Source of the DNA: Antilocapra americana
Taxonomy: Eukaryota; Chordata; Mammalia; Artiodactyla; Antilocapridae
DNA length: 64,000 nucleotides
Assembly (NCBI GenBank): GCA_007570785.1
Contig: ML664157.1
Span: 6,469,993-6,533,992 of the forward strand
Reading direction: 5' to 3'
Position 1 is the stretch's first letter, and each line of letters starts with the position of its first letter. The position numbers were made by a program, and so were the translations under genes. The notes beneath the pieces were generated by a model. The model saw only the letters and a program-made list of their open reading frames with translations, had not been told where the DNA came from and made no database searches. This document shows, in pieces, positions 44,601 through 55,192 of this stretch.

Positions 44601-46004
44601 TTTCCCAGGAATATCCCACACACCCTGTATTTTCCCACAACACAACATTAGCTCACATTTTTCCTCTTTCCATCTCTACTCAACAATATCACAACCATTC
44701 TTCCAGGCAGGGTGACAATATGATTATTATGAGCCTAGGTCAGTTTGCCTTCAGGGGTCCCTTCCACCATAAAATATTGAAAACTATTGTGTTGGTATAA
44801 AGACATATATAATCATGGTTAAGTTCATTTTATGTATCTGTTACTATTATATTAGATTTTCAAATTTTAAAAGAAATTAGAATTAAACATTTTGTTTATA
44901 GGCCCATGGAAATATCACAGGTGTTAAGCATTATGTGTTATTGTGCCTTTTGTTAGTTGGCTCTTCTTCTAAGCACAACTTAAATATCAACTCATCCTGG
45001 AGGGGCACCCACCAAGACACACACACCCAATGTGTATTACTCTTTTCTCTCCTCCATCTTCATAGTACTTTCTGTGGGTCCCATTAAACTTAGTAACAAT
45101 CTGGAGGTAAAATTGTAACTAATTCATCTTTAAGTGCCTCAAAGTTTCCATCATAGAGCTTGACACCTTCTAAGCAACAGAAGGTGTGTTTGATTTGATA
45201 TCCAGTTCATACACTAATAATGCAGATTCTAATAGTTAAGGAAGTTTTCAGTGAAAAAAAAAAAAGATGGCTTTAGATAACCCTAGACACATTGATGTGT
45301 CAGATCCTAGGCCACACACTCTTGAATGTGTTTGATAGAAGAACTTTATGGATCACATCTGCTAGTAGTAGTAGGTGATGAATTTGGCTAGATAAGTTGG
45401 ATCAGATTACAGACAACTTTGAATTTCAGGCAGATAATCAGGGTTTTGATGCTGTAGGATATGTAGAGATCCTGCATGTCCTAAATCAGAAAGTAACATG
45501 ATAACAATGGTATTTTTGAAAGATTTATCTCTGAGTTGGTCATTAAAGGGATCAAAGCAGATGAAGTCTGGAAATAAAGAAACTAGAGTGATTATAGAAA
45601 TGGACTAGTGTGGCTAGACTTTATGCCAACTTCTAGTTTTATTCTCTTTTCACTTGGTTTTACTCTTGACTCTTTCACAGAAAATACAGGCATTCTACAC
45701 AGGATATTCATTTTTCTAAGCTACTTCTAAGTTAAAGAAAAAAAAACATGATTCTAAGTATGATGATCTTTATGTTTGATCAGAAATGTTAAATATTTTT
45801 TCTCACATGAAGCAAACATTCTTTTTATATTTGCTTTATAATAGTCAATAAACAAGAAATTTTTGAACAAACAGTGTACATAACATCAGCTTAGGTTAAG
45901 GTCATAGCATATTCAAATGGAAAAGCACAATAAAAGGAAGTATTTCAATAAAAGAATTTTTAATTGCCTTGTTTTATTTAATTATATCAGCAACCTTTTG
46001 GTAT
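44601..46004. other. No gene recognised; ancient repeat 45340-45640
   Basis: 45340-45640 ('gatcagattacagacaactttgaatttcaggcag', 'aaagtaacatgataac', 'gtcattaaagggatcaaagcag') resembles the distal part of the unnamed family at 36055-36415. An A run lies at 45257-45268. The rest is unassigned. Confidence 0.45.
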
Positions 46005-46125
46005 TAAACTAACCCCATTTTATAGAAAGGGAAACTGAAAAGTTATGACTCTAAGAATGGAATCTGGGCATCTGACTCAGCCCATCTGCCTTCCATCAGT
46101 CTCCTCAAGGAAAGTAAAACCTAGC
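46005..46125 (-). repeat. MIR-type SINE remnant
   Basis: Antisense MIR order: 'aaccccattttatagaaagggaaactgaaaag', 'aatggaatctgggcatctgactcagcccatctgcc'. Diverged and missing part of the centre. Confidence 0.55.
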
Positions 46126-46422
46126 TGAACTGTAAACAGGGAGACAAGAACCTCTGGAGTAATCTGTTATCAAAGGAAAGGCAGGCATCAGGGAAGCCTG
46201 GGGAAATATAGTCATTCTTCAGAAAACGGACATTAAAGAAAGCAATGAGTTCTATAAGGAATCCATATGTTCAAGTATATAAGATTATGAAAAGACTAAA
46301 GGTTAAAACAAGGATAAGTTGCAATCATGTAGAGATATGATGCTAAGATTTTCTTCTCCATTCATCTTGCATAGAGAAAACAGGGCAAGATTTTAAATTT
46401 TGCTCTCAGTACTGTTTATCAA

Positions 46423-46832
46423 TATGTAATGAGAGTTCGACCATAAAGAAGGCTGACCACTGAAGAATTGACACTTTAAAATTGTGGTTAGAAGACACTC
46501 GAGAGTCCCTTGGACTGCAGGGAGATCAAACCAATCAATCCTAAAGGAAATCAACCCAGAGTATTAATTGGGAGGACTGATGCTGAAGCTGAAGCCCTAA
46601 AACTTTGGCCACCAGATGTGAAGAGCTGCTTTATTGGAAAAGATTCTGATGCTGGCAAAGACTGAGGGCAGGAGGAGAAGGGGAAGACAGAGGATGAGAT
46701 GGTTGGATGGCATCACTGACTCAATAGGCATGAGTTTGAGTAAACTCCAGGAGTTGGTGATGGACAGGGAGGCCTGGCGTGTTGCAGTCCATGGGGTTGC
46801 AAAGAGTTGGACATGACTGAGCCACTGAACTG
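46423..46832 (+). mobile_element. BovB 3' end fragment
   Basis: Starts in a decayed form of the YGCESW-encoding block ('tatgtaatgagagttcgacc') and ends 'gagccactgaactgatt'. A 60-codon frame at 46634-46816 keeps [40 protein letters not shown], the best-preserved arginine-rich tail in the window. Confidence 0.94.
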
Positions 46833-46837
46833 ATTGA

Positions 46838-46995
46838 ATTTAATGCCCTCAAAAAATCATAAGGTAGGTATTGTTATTATCTTCAGATTTAAAAAGTTCA
46901 TGCTATTTGTTCACTGGATTGGAGAGCCAGGGCTCAAGACCAGATTTGCCTGACTCTAGAACATGTGCTCTTTCTTACTATATTGCAAACTTCAC
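46838..46995 (-). repeat. MIR-type SINE remnant
   Basis: 'ataaggtaggtattgttattatcttcag', 'ggattggagagccagggctcaagaccagatttgcctgactc' is antisense MIR order. It follows the BovB tail directly, so the BovB may have landed at its edge. Confidence 0.55.
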
Positions 46996-47190
46996 TAAAA
47001 TGATTGGCCTGTTGAAAAGCCTTGATGCTGCAGTAGAAAATGGTAATCAAATGTGTTCCAAATTATAGTTTATACGTCACCACAAGGCAACAAAGGTGAG
47101 TCCCTTTCCAACTCTAATTACCGTTGCTCAGTAACAAGGAATTAAAGGTATTTAGCATATATTAAAATAATTAAATAAACCCACCTTAAT

Positions 47191-47416
47191 TTCAGGCTTC
47201 CCTGGTGACTCAGTGGTAAAGAATCTGCCTAAACTGCAAGAGATGCAGGAGCTGTGGGTTTGATCCCTGGTTTGGGAAGATGCCCTGGAGGAGGAAAGGG
47301 CAACCCACTCCAGTGTACTTGTCTGGAAAATCCCATGTACAAAGGAGCCTGGCAGGCTATGGTCCTTGAGGTAGCAAAGAGCTGGACAGGACTGAGCGAC
47401 TGAACTCGCATGCATG
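47191..47416 (+). mobile_element. Bov-tA SINE
   Basis: Head 'ggcttccctggtgactcagtggtaaagaat' (A-box) and 'gggtttgatccct' (B-box), body, and tail 'gagcgactgaactcgcatgcatgcatcc'. A small internal repetition ('gcaagagatgcaggagctg') sits between the boxes. Confidence 0.94.
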
Positions 47417-48404
47417 CATCCACTGTAATACCATTTCTCTTTTCTCCAAACCTTTTAAAGTATCTACACCATGCAAGGCTATGTGCTCCATCCCTAGTTC
47501 TTTTCATAAACAAGTTGAAGTGAGAAGTAAGAAATGAGTAGTAAATAAGGGACTTCATTTTTCTCTGGTTTTTCTCAGCTTCTGGTGAAACTCCATTTAA
47601 ATACTTTGTGATACACTCATTCCCTTCCTAGCTTTCAGATGGTCAACTGTTTAGTCATCATTTTAAAAGGTCAACACATTTGTTAACTGGAGCAGTCACA
47701 GAGGGGCCAAGAGCCATAAATCTTATCATTTTATACTGAGGGAGTGAATCTATTTTATACCATCTATGGATGCAATGTAAATCTCAGAAAGAATCAGAAG
47801 CAAGTGTATGTTTCAGTGAGTTAATTTCATACTGAAGTCACCACAATAACGAGCCATTAATTAAGCTGATCTAAGAGAATTTAATAGAACATTCCAAAAG
47901 TGATTATGGAACCAAAGAAGAAACTTGGATCTTTTACTCTGAAAGGAAGTTATTTCTAATAGCATAAGCTAATAAAGCTCATAGCTTTTATTATTGGTAT
48001 AGTGTACTTTAGAGCTCCTACAGTGAAAGAAAATTATATGACCATTATTAGCAAGCATACTGTAGTAATCCTCCTAAGAGCATATTATGAACGTTTTCCC
48101 CCTTCAAAATTTCTATGAGAAGAACTAAATATGATCCTTTTCCCCAAAATAATAAGTTGGGTAATAATATTTTTATATTAGAAAAAAACTAGAATAATAG
48201 CACACATACTGATTTTAGGTGTTTTATCAAGGTACTGTCTCATAATTGGAATTGTATTACTCAAGTTTAATAAGTAAAAATTTTGTTATTACCTCTAACT
48301 TGGCTATACAAATATAAAGAAATATTGATTCACAGACCTCTTAGTATGTACTTCACATACATTAACATATTTTCTTAATACAGAACCTGGGATAAATAAT
48401 ACTG
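47417..48404. other. No gene recognised
   Basis: AT-rich DNA with no supportable frame, RNA or repeat. The minus frame that crosses 47229-47558 is SINE plus flank. Confidence 0.4.
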
Positions 48405-48500
48405 TTAAACCTACTTGATAAGAAACTGAGATTCAGAGGGGTCACCACTTGCTCCAAGTCATTCAGCTTGTAAGGAGCCCAGCATTTAAACCTCTTTAAC
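48405..48500 (-). repeat. MIR-type SINE remnant
   Basis: 'gataagaaactgagattcagaggggtcaccacttgctccaagtcattcagcttgtaaggagcc' follows MIR antisense closely and is the clearest MIR in the window. Confidence 0.72.
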
Positions 48501-48529
48501 TGCTCAGCAAAGTTACTGTGTTCTATTTT

Positions 48530-49190
48530 TTTAATTCACTTTACTTAAATATAATTTACTTATGATGAATAATATGCACGTTAAGTGTACAGTTCAATAT
48601 AATTTTACTTATTTATTTGCTTTTGGCTATGGTGGGTCTTAGTTGTTGCTTGGGCTTTTCTCTATCTGTGGAGAATGGGGGCTACTCTCTAGTTGCAGTG
48701 TGTGGGCTTCTCATTGCAGTGGCTTCTCTTGCTGCAGAGCACAGGTTCGCGAGCTTCAGTGGTTGTGGTACAAGGACTCATTATTTACAGATCCCAGGCT
48801 CTGGAGTACAGGCTCAGTAGTTGTGGCATGTGGGATTAGTTACTCCTCAGCATGTGAGATTTCGAATCAGGGATCAAACTCATGTCTCCTACACTGAAGG
48901 CAGATTCTTTACCATTGACCCACCAGGGAAGCCCATTCAATGAGTTTTGACAAGTGGACGCATCATGACAAAAAAGATGTAGAACATTTCTGCTACTCCC
49001 AAGAGTTCCAATTTGTGCTCGTATTCCACCATTTTTTCTTCTCTGACAATCACTTGTCAGCTCTCAGTCTCTATAGAAATACTTTTTTGTTTCATTGCAC
49101 ATGTGTTCTGTTTAACAAAACAGTTTTAAACATAATGCCAAATGTGCATTTCTTCATGCTTTATGATAGTTTGAAATGATATGATCCTTC
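48530..49190 (-). mobile_element. Ancient L1 3' UTR split by a CHR-1 SINE
   Basis: Left part ('aatttacttatgatgaataatatgcacgttaagtgtacagttcaat') and right part ('ttcaatgagttttgacaagtggacgcatcatgacaaaaaag') are consecutive in the reverse of old L1 3' UTRs; the CHR-1 at 48601-48934 separates them. 'ttcaat' at both junctions is the probable TSD core. Confidence 0.65.
48601..48934 (-). mobile_element. CHR-1 type SINE, long form
   Basis: Blocks 'ggctatggtgggtcttagttgttgc', 'gagaatgggggctactctctagttg', 'gggcttctcattgcagtggcttctcttg', 'tcagtagttgtggcatgtggg' and the tRNA-derived end 'cagattctttaccattgacccaccagggaagccc'. About 330 bp, near full length for the CHR long form. Overlapping frames here (48617-48820, 48643-48897) are SINE artefacts. 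Confidence 0.92.
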
Positions 49191-49260
49191 TTTTTTTATC
49201 CTTCTTTCAATATCTGTTAATATTACCAAAGTTGAGTTTCAAACAGATTCTATGGCAATT

Positions 49261-49436
49261 GTTGTTTAGTCGCTAAGGCGTATCCAACTCTTTGCAGCCC
49301 TACAGGCTCTTCTGTCCATGAGATTTCTCAGGCAAGAATACTGGACTGGGTTAGCATTTCCTTCTGCAGGGGATCTTCCAGATGCAGGGACTCCTGCATT
49401 GGCAGGCATATCCTTTACCACTGAGCCACCATGGAG
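49261..49436 (-). mobile_element. Bov-tA SINE with 10-bp TSD
   Basis: Perfect TSD tatggcaatt at 49251-49260 and 49437-49446. The body is shortened ('ctttgcagccctacaggctcttctgtcc' skips part of the unit) and the B-box region is deleted ('gatgcagggactcctgcatt'), so it could not now be transcribed by Pol III. Confidence 0.94.
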
Positions 49437-49446
49437 TATGGCAATT

Positions 49447-50871
49447 TAGGCTTAATAGCAACAAGGAGGGGAAGAAAAGAGCCTATGCATTTATTTTGCA
49501 AGACTGACTAAATGAAACATTAATTCAAGAAATAGTAAATAAATTGAAAATGGTTTTATGTGTACTAAAGTGGTGGTATTTGACTTCAAGGAGAGATCAC
49601 AAAGTCCAGATTATCTGGACTTCAGAGTTGTGAAATCACCAGTCTTCTTTCTACCAGACATAGCACTTCCCATCTCCTTTACTCTCCTCACTTTCTATCA
49701 GATTCTCTACTGCCTTCCTCATGGGGTACCTGAGACTCAATGGCACCATTTATCTTGGGCCATGAATCACTAATTCTGACCTGTGATCCAGGCAGCAAGT
49801 GAGAAAACCAAGTTGCTACAAAGCTCAATAAAGCAACATGAGATTATTTTAGTCTTTCATTATATGATTGGTGTGGTTTAATTGAAAGAAATAAATAACA
49901 ACATAAGTGGATAAAGCACTTTAAGCAGTAAATAGAAAATTACAACATTCAGATATTCAAAGCAAATGTTTTATTTGCTATGCTTGATCTGATTTTCCTT
50001 TGAGAACCTAATCTCTTTGAGCAGAAAACCAAACACTCTCTAAATTCCTGAAATAATATTTCATCTCTTTTCCATTAAACTGCCTCTCATGGTTGATTCT
50101 TTCTTAGGTAAGTCATTTAAAAACGCTTTCTTTTTCCATGCATTCTGGAGATCGTTCTGTCGGGCATAAATGAGCCTTCTTAGCTAGGCAGAGGTAACAG
50201 AGAAGGAAGCCCAAAGCCACAATGTTTTTAGGAAAGTGTCTCTTCACAACAGATATTCTTTTCTCTTTAGATCAGGTCTTGTCTCCTTTTTCACAGTCTA
50301 ATGGAGTGCTTATATTTGGCTCTAACTCCCTCTTCTTTTCTGTATCACATCTTGCTTCTTCCCAGAGAACTTAGCCTCAAAACAGAATATATTGCATACT
50401 GGAAACAGAGTGTTAAGATTTAATCAGACCACTGGTTCCAGATCCCTGTGGAAGCTATAGAAATTTGTAAATTCCTTTTGTATTGCAGCAATGTTAAAAT
50501 TTTAAGCCTATTGTCTTGCTAGGAACACAAAAACACAGTTTTGCAATTCAAAACTTTGTCCTGATGTTCTCTCTCTCACTCTTTTGTTGTCTTATTCTCT
50601 GATGTAGCAATACTAATCTCGCTTGAGGCAGAAAGAAGCAGTCAGAGGCAATATGAAGGATTAGGGTCAGGAAATACTAAAAAGAAAATAATAATATTAA
50701 TAGACATTTAAATTTATTACCATTATTGCATCTATAAATGCCATGGAAAAAGAAAAAGAAATATTTTATCTATGGTTAATATCAATTCATAGTGCCCCTT
50801 TCTTCAGGGTTGAAACTTCCCAGCCAGGCATTAAGAAGTTTCATAAAATTACCAGTCTTATAACACATGTT
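49447..50871. other. No gene recognised
   Basis: Mixed AT-rich and moderately balanced DNA. The 71-codon frame at 49558-49773 (plus) is unrecognised. No young repeat over 1.4 kb. Confidence 0.42.
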
Positions 50872-51080
50872 GCTGGTGTTAGTCGCCACTTGTGTCTGAC
50901 TCTTTGTGACCCCATGGAGTATAGCCTGCCAGGGTTCTCTGTCCATAGGATTCTCTGGGCAAGAATACTGGAGTGGGTCGCCATTCCCTTCTCCAGGGTA
51001 TCTTCCCAACCCATGGATCAAACCTGGGGTCTCCTGCATTGCAGGCAGATTCTTTACCATTTGAATCACCAGGGAAGCCC
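50872..51080 (-). mobile_element. Bov-tA SINE, probable TSD
   Basis: Full body and tRNA-derived end ('accatttgaatcaccagggaagccc'). Flanks 'ataacacat' (50861) and 'ataacatac' (51081) suggest a mutated TSD. Immediately downstream are two copies of 'aacacatccaaaacaca' (51094-51129), a small tandem repeat. Confidence 0.93.
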
Positions 51081-51502
51081 ATAACATACATTAAACACAT
51101 CCAAAACACATAAACACATCCAAAACACAGCAGATTAATCATTGCTTCTCTAAACAATGCTTATTTTTCTGTTTTGATGTATTTGCTCAAGCCATCTTCA
51201 CTGCTTAACTGTCCTTTTTTGATAAAACTATTTGGAAGTCTTTATCAATCATTTGGGTCCAACTCAAATCTCATCTGTACCATGAAGTCATCTCTGTCTT
51301 ATACTCCTGGATAATTCTGTTAGGTAGTTAGAATAGGAAACAGGAGTCCAAAATGGTGGTGGCTAGAAGACAAGGAAGGGAAAAGCCCATGAAAATAGAA
51401 CAAGGAAGGTCAAAGGAAGGTCCGAGGACCTGAGTGAGGACTTCAGGTAGCCTGAATAGCCCAATTTGCATTGGACAGGCCCAGGAGGAGGGGGAAAAAA
51501 CA

Positions 51503-51509
51503 TATAAAA
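51503..51509 (+). promoter_or_regulatory. TATA box of the LTR candidate
   Basis: TATAAAA in 'acatataaaagagg', placed upstream of the AATAAA at the spacing expected for U3/R of a short retroviral LTR. Whether it is active is unknown. Confidence 0.55.
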
Positions 51510-51646
51510 GAGGAGCCAAAGCACTCTCTCCCACGCTTCGAGGATGGACTCTCTCTCCCCCACGCACTGAGGTGTTCTTCTCTTCTTGTCTTTGGATTGG
51601 CATGCCCTCACGCTTCAAGGATGGATTCTCCTGCTATTATCTTGTA

Positions 51647-51652
51647 AATAAA
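51647..51652 (+). terminator. Polyadenylation signal of the LTR candidate
   Basis: AATAAA in 'cttgtaaataaaatag', about 140 bp downstream of the TATA box. This pairing is the main reason for calling the region an LTR. Confidence 0.55.
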
Positions 51653-51813
51653 ATAGAGCTGTAACACTGAGCTGTAACACTGACTTATCTAAGAGTTATA
51701 ACACGGTCTATTTGAGACCTGAGAGCTATGACACAGTCTGTCCAAGACCCACTGAGGGTTTCAATGTCCATCACTCCAAATCTCTGCTGTGATGAGACAA
51801 GAACCAAGGAGCA

Positions 51814-51845
51814 TACACTCACATGACATCTACACTCACATGACA
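51814..51845. repeat. 17-bp tandem duplication
   Basis: tacactcacatgaca at 51814-51828 and again at 51831-51845, next to the right end of the LTR candidate. Confidence 0.9.
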
Positions 51846-52286
51846 ATTCTATCATATATTATACCTTCATTATAACTATTTCTCTTTTTCTGATAAGTAA
51901 TAGAAATTATTAATTGGCTGTCTCCCATACTAGAGTGGCTACAGAACAGGAACTGTAAATTCACTGGCTTCACTCACAATATCAGCAAGGTGCTTTATAT
52001 CTTATACATTATATGTGGTATGCAATCATACATATCTGTGATGTTGGTTGAATGCAATGAAGTGGGGAGAGTCTTCTAATTATTTATTTCTTATAAATTC
52101 AAAAGAAGTATGCATGGCCTTTTGGAATTAAAAAGAACTTAATATAGAAATTATACCTACAGTCTATATGACACAGAGTGCTTCAAAAAAAGACAGAAAA
52201 TTTCTTATTAAAAAGATACTTTCCTAGCAACTGATAGCTTGAAAGTATATTCAGAAATTTTCCTTTAAAGTCTCTAAAGTTTTGAA
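51846..52286. other. No gene recognised; possible L2 scrap
   Basis: 51935-52065 ('gaacaggaactgtaaattcactggcttcactcac', 'gttggttgaatgcaatga') has a weak L2-like order. The rest is AT-rich and unassigned. Confidence 0.35.
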
Positions 52287-52750
52287 GGCAGGATCAAGAT
52301 GGTGGAGCAGGAAGACTCTGAGCCCACCTCCCCACATGAGCACATCAAAGCTACAACTATATATAGAGTAGCTTTGAATGAGTATGACATAAAGACTCGC
52401 TGAACAACTGTTCTACAACCAAGGCTACAAGGAAAACCACATGGAGTCTGGTAGGAGGGGAAGAAAAGCAATCTAGGTGGTACCTGCACCCAGAGTGGTG
52501 ACCCAAAGGAGGGTGAGAACTCACAGCCTCCAGGATCCTCCCTCAGAGTAAGGGGTTTGAGCCACATATTAGGCACTCTATCCCTGGAGTCTGATACCAG
52601 AAGGCAACCCCTTTCAGCTGATCTGAAAACCAGTGGGGCTTTCCACATGGCTGTAGGAAACCAAGATCCCACTCTTGGAAAGCACACACAGACTTGATTG
52701 CTCCCAGTCCCAGTACAGAGGCAGCAGATTGAAAACTGCCTGGTGCTCTG

Positions 52751-52974
52751 CCTAGTCTGGATAGCCTAAAGGTAAAGAACCGGTCTGCCAATGCAGGTAG
52801 ACATAAGAGATGCCAGCTTGATCCCTGGGTCGGGAAGATCCCTGGAGGAAGAGATGGCAATCCATTCCAGTATTCTTGCCTAGAGAACCCATGGACAGAG
52901 GAGCCTGGAGGGCTACAGTTCAGGGAGCCGCAGAGTCAGACAAGACTGAAGGACTAAAACTTTCACTTTCACTT
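52751..52974 (+). mobile_element. Bov-tA SINE
   Basis: Head 'gcctagtctggatagcctaaaggtaaagaaccgg' is a decayed form of the 'gtggtgctagtggtaaag' subtype; B-box 'gcttgatccct'; Bov-A body to 'gactgaaggactaaaac', followed by 'tttcactttcactt'. Inserted in L1 sequence. Confidence 0.92.
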
Positions 52975-53087
52975 AGTGACTAAATAAAAACAGGGCAATA
53001 AAAGATACATGTAGACTATCTTTCTGTTCCAGAAAGTAAGGAAGTGCTCAAAGAATAATAAAGATATGTTAAAAAGTACACAGTAGG

Positions 53088-53254
53088 GGGACTTCTCTGG
53101 TTTCCAGTGGCTATGACTCCACACTTCCAATGCAGGGGGCCTGGGTTCAATCTCTGATCAGGGAAATAAGATCCCACATGCCACAACTAAGAGTTCACAT
53201 GCCACAACTAAGATATGGGTGCAGCCAAATAAATAAATATTAAAACAAAAAAAC
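53088..53254 (+). mobile_element. CHR SINE inside L1, probable 10-bp TSD
   Basis: 'gacttctctggtttccagtggctatgactcc', 'gcctgggttcaatctctgatcagg', 'gatcccacatgccacaacta' (this last block occurs twice, 53171-53190 and 53193-53211) and an A-rich tail with 'aaataaataaatattaaaac'. Flanks acacagtagg (53078-53087) and acacaatagg (53255-53264) differ at one base. Confidence 0.9.
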
Positions 53255-54546
53255 ACACAATAGGAACTTTGAAGGGTAATTATTGACCCAACTAAGAAAA
53301 AGTTGTGCTCTTGACATAAAATTAGATATGAGTCAATGGAACAAATAAAGAATCCAGAAATACATACACATGGTGAACTGTTTCTTGTGACAATGACACA
53401 AGATAATTCAGTGTGAAAAGTATAACCTTCTCAATCAAGATACCAGAACAATTTTATAAATGCAAAAAAGAAAAAAAGAACCTCAACCCTTACTTCACAC
53501 ACTACATTAAAAAGAAAGCAATGCAAATGTACATAGACTTAAATGTAGGATCAAAACTTATCAAGCTTACAGAAGAAAATATAGGACAAACTCTTAGTGA
53601 ACTTCAGTGTAATAATTTTTAAAAATGAACTGTGAAGCACAGTAATCCTTTAAAATTTGTGAAAAAGTTGGACTTCATAAAACATTCTTCAACATTTTGA
53701 ATAGAACTTATATCTAGACTGTATAAAGCATCCCTACAACTCAATAAGAAGCCATCCAAATGGGGGAAAAGTGTGAACAGACTTTTCACCAATGAAGATA
53801 CATGGATGGGGAATGAACCATAAATAAAAACCACTATGAGATAACACTACACACACACTAGAATAGCTAAAAATTTTAAATTTTAACTACTGACCATATT
53901 CAAGCATCAATGAGGATCTGAAGCAATCAGAACATTTATACACTTCTGGTAGAAATGCAAATTGGTACAGTTACTATGGAATGAGATTGATATATTTTTT
54001 AAAGTTAATGGGATTCAGCCATTTTACTCCTAGGTATTTACTCCCCCTACATAAAAGCATATGTCCATACAAAGACTTGTATACAGATTTTTTTCACAGC
54101 AGCTTTATTTGTAATTGCCTAAAACTGGGAAAAACTCAAATATCCATCAGCAAGTGAATGGATAAACAAATGGGGTATAGCCATATAACAGAGCACTGTT
54201 CAGCAATAAAAAGAAGTGAATTAGCAAAGTATCTAATTAAGTTCTTTTACTTGTACCATTCCTTTAAATAATTTGGGGTATTCACCTCACAAAAAAAGTA
54301 ATGAATTACTGATATATGCAACAAAATGGATAAACCTCAAAATTATTATGGTGAGTGAAAGAAGCCAGGCAAACAAAGAATGCATAATGCATAATTTCAT
54401 TCATATAAAATCCTAGAAAATGCAAATTTGTATCAAAGGATGCTTTGAGAACACAATACTATTTCAATGATATTCTTACCAAAAATGTATAATAAAATCC
54501 AATCATGAGAAATTATCAGACAAACCCAGAGAGAGAGATCCTATTT

Positions 54547-54562
54547 AAAAAAAAAAAAAAAA
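54547..54562. repeat. Poly(A) tract
   Basis: Uninterrupted A run inside the old L1 3' UTR. It separates two UTR blocks and could mark a junction. Confidence 0.85.
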
Positions 54563-55063
54563 GCAGCCTATAGTCTTCAAAAGTGCCTTGAAAGGCAAAG
54601 AGAGACTTAACTGGGTATATTTTCTATAAAGGCATTATTGAGACAATTTGGATATTTGATTGTGGTGTGAGGATTAGATTAGACTCAAGCATCTTGAAGT
54701 CTATTAGAAGTTGAATGGAATCTGATTAGATGTAATAATATATCAAAAAATATTTCTTGGCTTTAATCTTATATTAAAAATGTCCTGGTTTATAGGAAAT
54801 GCTAAAATATTAGAGATGATGGGGCCTTCAGGTTGGCCACTTACTCTCAAATGATTTAGGAAAAATGAAATTGTTCCCTGTAACATACTTGCAGTTTTTC
54901 TATAAATTTCAACAGATGGATAGATAGATATACAATAATTGTTGGTTACTTCTATTCATTCTATTGATTTTAATTATATTCAACAATTTAAAAAGTCCTT
55001 TCATATAATTTTCAAATTCTCCTGGTAGAAATTTTCAGATTTCTACCACATTGTTCCTACTTG

Positions 55064-55192
55064 CTTTTTTTTTGTAAATTAATTTGTTTTAATTGGAGGC
55101 TAATTACTTTACAATATTGTGTTGGTTTTTGCCACACATTAACATGAATCAGCCATGGGTGTACATGTGTCCCCCATCCTGAACTCCCCTAC
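55064..55192 (-). mobile_element. L1 3' UTR end (ruminant type), short 5'-truncated copy
   Basis: Starts with T8-9 (poly(A) complement) and 'attggaggctaattactttacaatattgtg', then 'catgaatcagccatgggtgtacatgtgtccccc', the same 3' end as the L1 at 5024. Only about 130 bp were retained. Confidence 0.88.

Larger units (their letters stand above)
51318..51800 (+). mobile_element. Probable solo LTR of a ruminant endogenous retrovirus
   Basis: Features in LTR order: a TATA box (TATAAAA 51503-51509), then about 140 bp later a polyadenylation signal (AATAAA 51647-51652), then a U5-like stretch ('gagctgtaacactga' twice, 51654-51684; 'gagacctgagagctatgacacag'). The U3 candidate is 51318-51500. R contains an imperfect internal repeat ('cacgcttcgaggatgga' 51534 / 'cacgcttcaaggatgga' 51609). 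No second LTR, primer-binding site or gag/pol/env sequence is visible, so it would be a recombined solo LTR. Exact ends and family are not fixed by eye. Confidence 0.6.
52287..54945 (+). mobile_element. L1 LINE with 5' and 3' ends, internally deleted and SINE-interrupted
   Basis: Starts 'ggcaggatcaagatggtggagcagg', the L1 5' UTR opening in sense. The 5' UTR-like part runs to about 52750. After the SINE at 52751-52974 come L1 pieces, a CHR SINE (53088-53254) and then decayed distal ORF2 and 3' UTR: 'gaatgaaccataaataaaaaccactatgagataacac', 'ggtagaaatgcaaattggtacag', 'tttatttgtaattgcctaaaactgggaaaaac', 'caaatatccatcagcaagtgaatgg', 'ttactctcaaatgatttagg'. Most of ORF1 and ORF2 is missing, about 2.2 kb of element remaining. 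It may be one deleted L1 or two fragments. Confidence 0.75.

Noticed and set aside
48617..48897. Cys/Leu-rich plus-strand frames resembling secreted proteins
   Set aside because: They lie wholly within the CHR-1 SINE.
51328..51664. Overlapping frames of 76-96 codons on both strands
   Set aside because: They coincide with the LTR candidate; they are mutual shadows with no conserved motif.
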